Source of the DNA: a bacterium
GTDB taxonomy: Bacteria; Babelota; Babeliae; Babelales; CAIQNR01
Length of the DNA: 5,982 nucleotides
Assembly: GCA_947502805.1 (NCBI GenBank)
Contig: CANNBR010000053.1
Span: forward strand, 1-5,982
Direction of reading: 5' to 3'
Below are positions 5,479-5,982 of the stretch, piece after piece (position 1 is the stretch's first letter; the number at the start of each line of letters is the position of its first letter). Under the pieces are notes generated by a model. The model saw only the letters and a program-made list of their open reading frames with translations. It was not told where the DNA came from and ran no database searches. Both the position numbers and the translations under genes were made by a program.

Positions 5479-5745
5479 TTATTTTTCAATGGCCACAAAA
5501 ACGTCAAGTACTATATTATGATGATCATGTGAACGCTCATCATACATCTCAAAATCAACCTTATAACTATGCTTGCCACCCAATTCTTCTTGCGTTAAGC
5601 CCCAGATTTTTTTCCACACATCCATCAACACACTCGGCATTGCACCTGGGCCATTGGTAAATTTCACATACGTTTGAGCTGGAATAGTTAACGTAACAAT
5701 CCCAACAAGCTTTACTTCTGGATACTCTACTATTATTTTTTCCAT
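5479..5745 (-). CDS. Compact GyrI-like / AraC effector-binding domain protein, 88 residues
   Basis: It resembles the small-molecule-binding domain of the GyrI/BmrR/Rob C-terminal family. Residues 2-16 (EKIIVEYPEVKLVGI) match the usual domain opening. IPAQTYVKFTNGPG (21-34) matches the loop-strand that begins the second half. A helix with W44 and W48 follows, then VDFEMYDE (63-70), where Glu66 is at the position of the conserved acidic ligand-contact residue, and the closing strand VLDVFVAIEK. Typical domains are about 150 residues with two SHS2 modules; here the opening runs straight into the second module, so most of the first is missing. No DNA-binding helix-turn-helix is present. Such stand-alone proteins bind hydrophobic compounds or inhibit gyrase; which applies here is unknown. 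An in-frame TAA five codons before the ATG limits extension, and AAGGA precedes the start at about 11 bases. A terminator follows. Confidence 0.72.
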   Translation of the reverse strand: MEKIIVEYPEVKLVGIVTLTIPAQTYVKFTNGPGAMPSVLMDVWKKIWGLTQEELGGKHSYKVDFEMYDERSHDHHNIVLDVFVAIEK

Positions 5746-5844
5746 GATTATCTTATTCCTTTAATTATTCATTATTTTCCTTAATGCCTTGTTCTATTCA
5801 GCCTCTTGCACTACCAAAATCAATATATCCATCTCTATTCTACG
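5746..5844. promoter_or_regulatory. Upstream region of the GyrI-like gene
   Basis: This AT-rich spacer lies between the next gene's terminator and the GyrI-like start and should carry its promoter. On the minus strand TTGATT followed 17 bases later by TGAATA is the best pair, but it is weak. The Shine-Dalgarno AAAGGA lies at about 5757-5762. No operator-like palindrome stands out. Confidence 0.3.
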
Positions 5845-5858
5845 TTTAAAAAATGGAC

Positions 5859-5891
5859 ATAAAAAAAGAGTTACGATTTCTCGTAACCCTT
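5859..5891 (-). terminator. Intrinsic terminator of the gene entering from the right edge
   Basis: On the minus strand AAGGGTTACGA (5891-5881) pairs with TCGTAACTCTT (5876-5866) with one G-U pair. The loop is GAAA, a stable GNRA-type tetraloop, and a run of T's follows (to 5861). It lies about 33 bases after the stop codon at 5924. The sequence from 5845 is nearly the same as that from 5393 around the GyrI-like gene's terminator. Confidence 0.88.
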
Positions 5892-5923
5892 AAATTTTAA
5901 GGCTTTAAAGCTGGTTTAGCTTT

Positions 5924-5982
5924 TTATACCCATTCAAGACGCGCAATAGTTGCTGTGTCACTTGGACGACGGCCCATTGGAA
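5924..5982 (-). CDS. C-terminal end of an unidentified protein (cut by window edge)
   Basis: An open frame enters from the right edge and ends at TAA (5926-5924). The visible residues are PMGRRPSDTATIARLEWV. A strong terminator directly follows, and the codons look ordinary for the region, which supports a true gene end. The fragment is too short to name a family. A palindrome, AAAGCT (5907-5912) with AGCTTT (5918-5923), sits immediately after the stop codon. Confidence 0.6.
   Translation of the reverse strand, partial: PMGRRPSDTATIARLEWV

Overview
The window is AT-rich bacterial DNA with standard codon use. It holds five genes, two of them cut by the window edges, and several palindromic intergenic repeats. 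No rRNA, tRNA, CRISPR array or transposase is visible. The host is uncertain. AT-rich DNA, small orphan secreted or membrane proteins with alanine-rich helices, and REP-like palindromes all suit a host-associated bacterium. Candidatus Dependentiae (TM6) or a similar intracellular lineage is my best guess, but it rests on gene style rather than a marker gene.

Layout. At the left edge, the first 14 codons of a phosphomannomutase/phosphoglucomutase run leftward (44 to 1). They are divergent from sbcC (110-2794, +), which encodes the large SbcC/Rad50-type ATPase with all ABC motifs and a CPLC zinc hook, but no sbcD is in view. About 480 bases without a gene follow (2795-3274). They hold a terminator-like hairpin, a GC-richer structured stretch, and two related REP-like palindromes, one interrupted by a 37-base hairpin insertion.

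The rest is coded on the minus strand. Two genes (3275-3937 and 4094-4906) encode unrecognised proteins. They share a layout of signal peptide, spacer, single membrane segment with an H-x-Y...G-Y-K-Y/F pattern, and soluble C-terminal domain. They also share a nearly identical leader in which the Shine-Dalgarno sequence and the start codon sit in a hairpin. Each has its own intrinsic terminator, so they look like separately transcribed relatives. Upstream of the second lies a 189-base element bounded by a perfect 35-base inverted repeat (5168-5356), of REPIN or MITE type. Then come a compact 88-residue GyrI-like/AraC effector-binding domain protein (5479-5745) and the last 18 codons of an unidentified gene entering from the right (5924-5982). 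The terminators of these last two are near-copies of each other.

The genes do not form a pathway. sbcC is a DNA repair gene. The minus-strand genes look like single-gene transcription units separated by repeats, as in an accessory region. The observations most worth a second look are the paired secreted/membrane proteins with their structured start sites, the REP-like elements with a compensatory stem change, and the 35-base inverted-repeat element.
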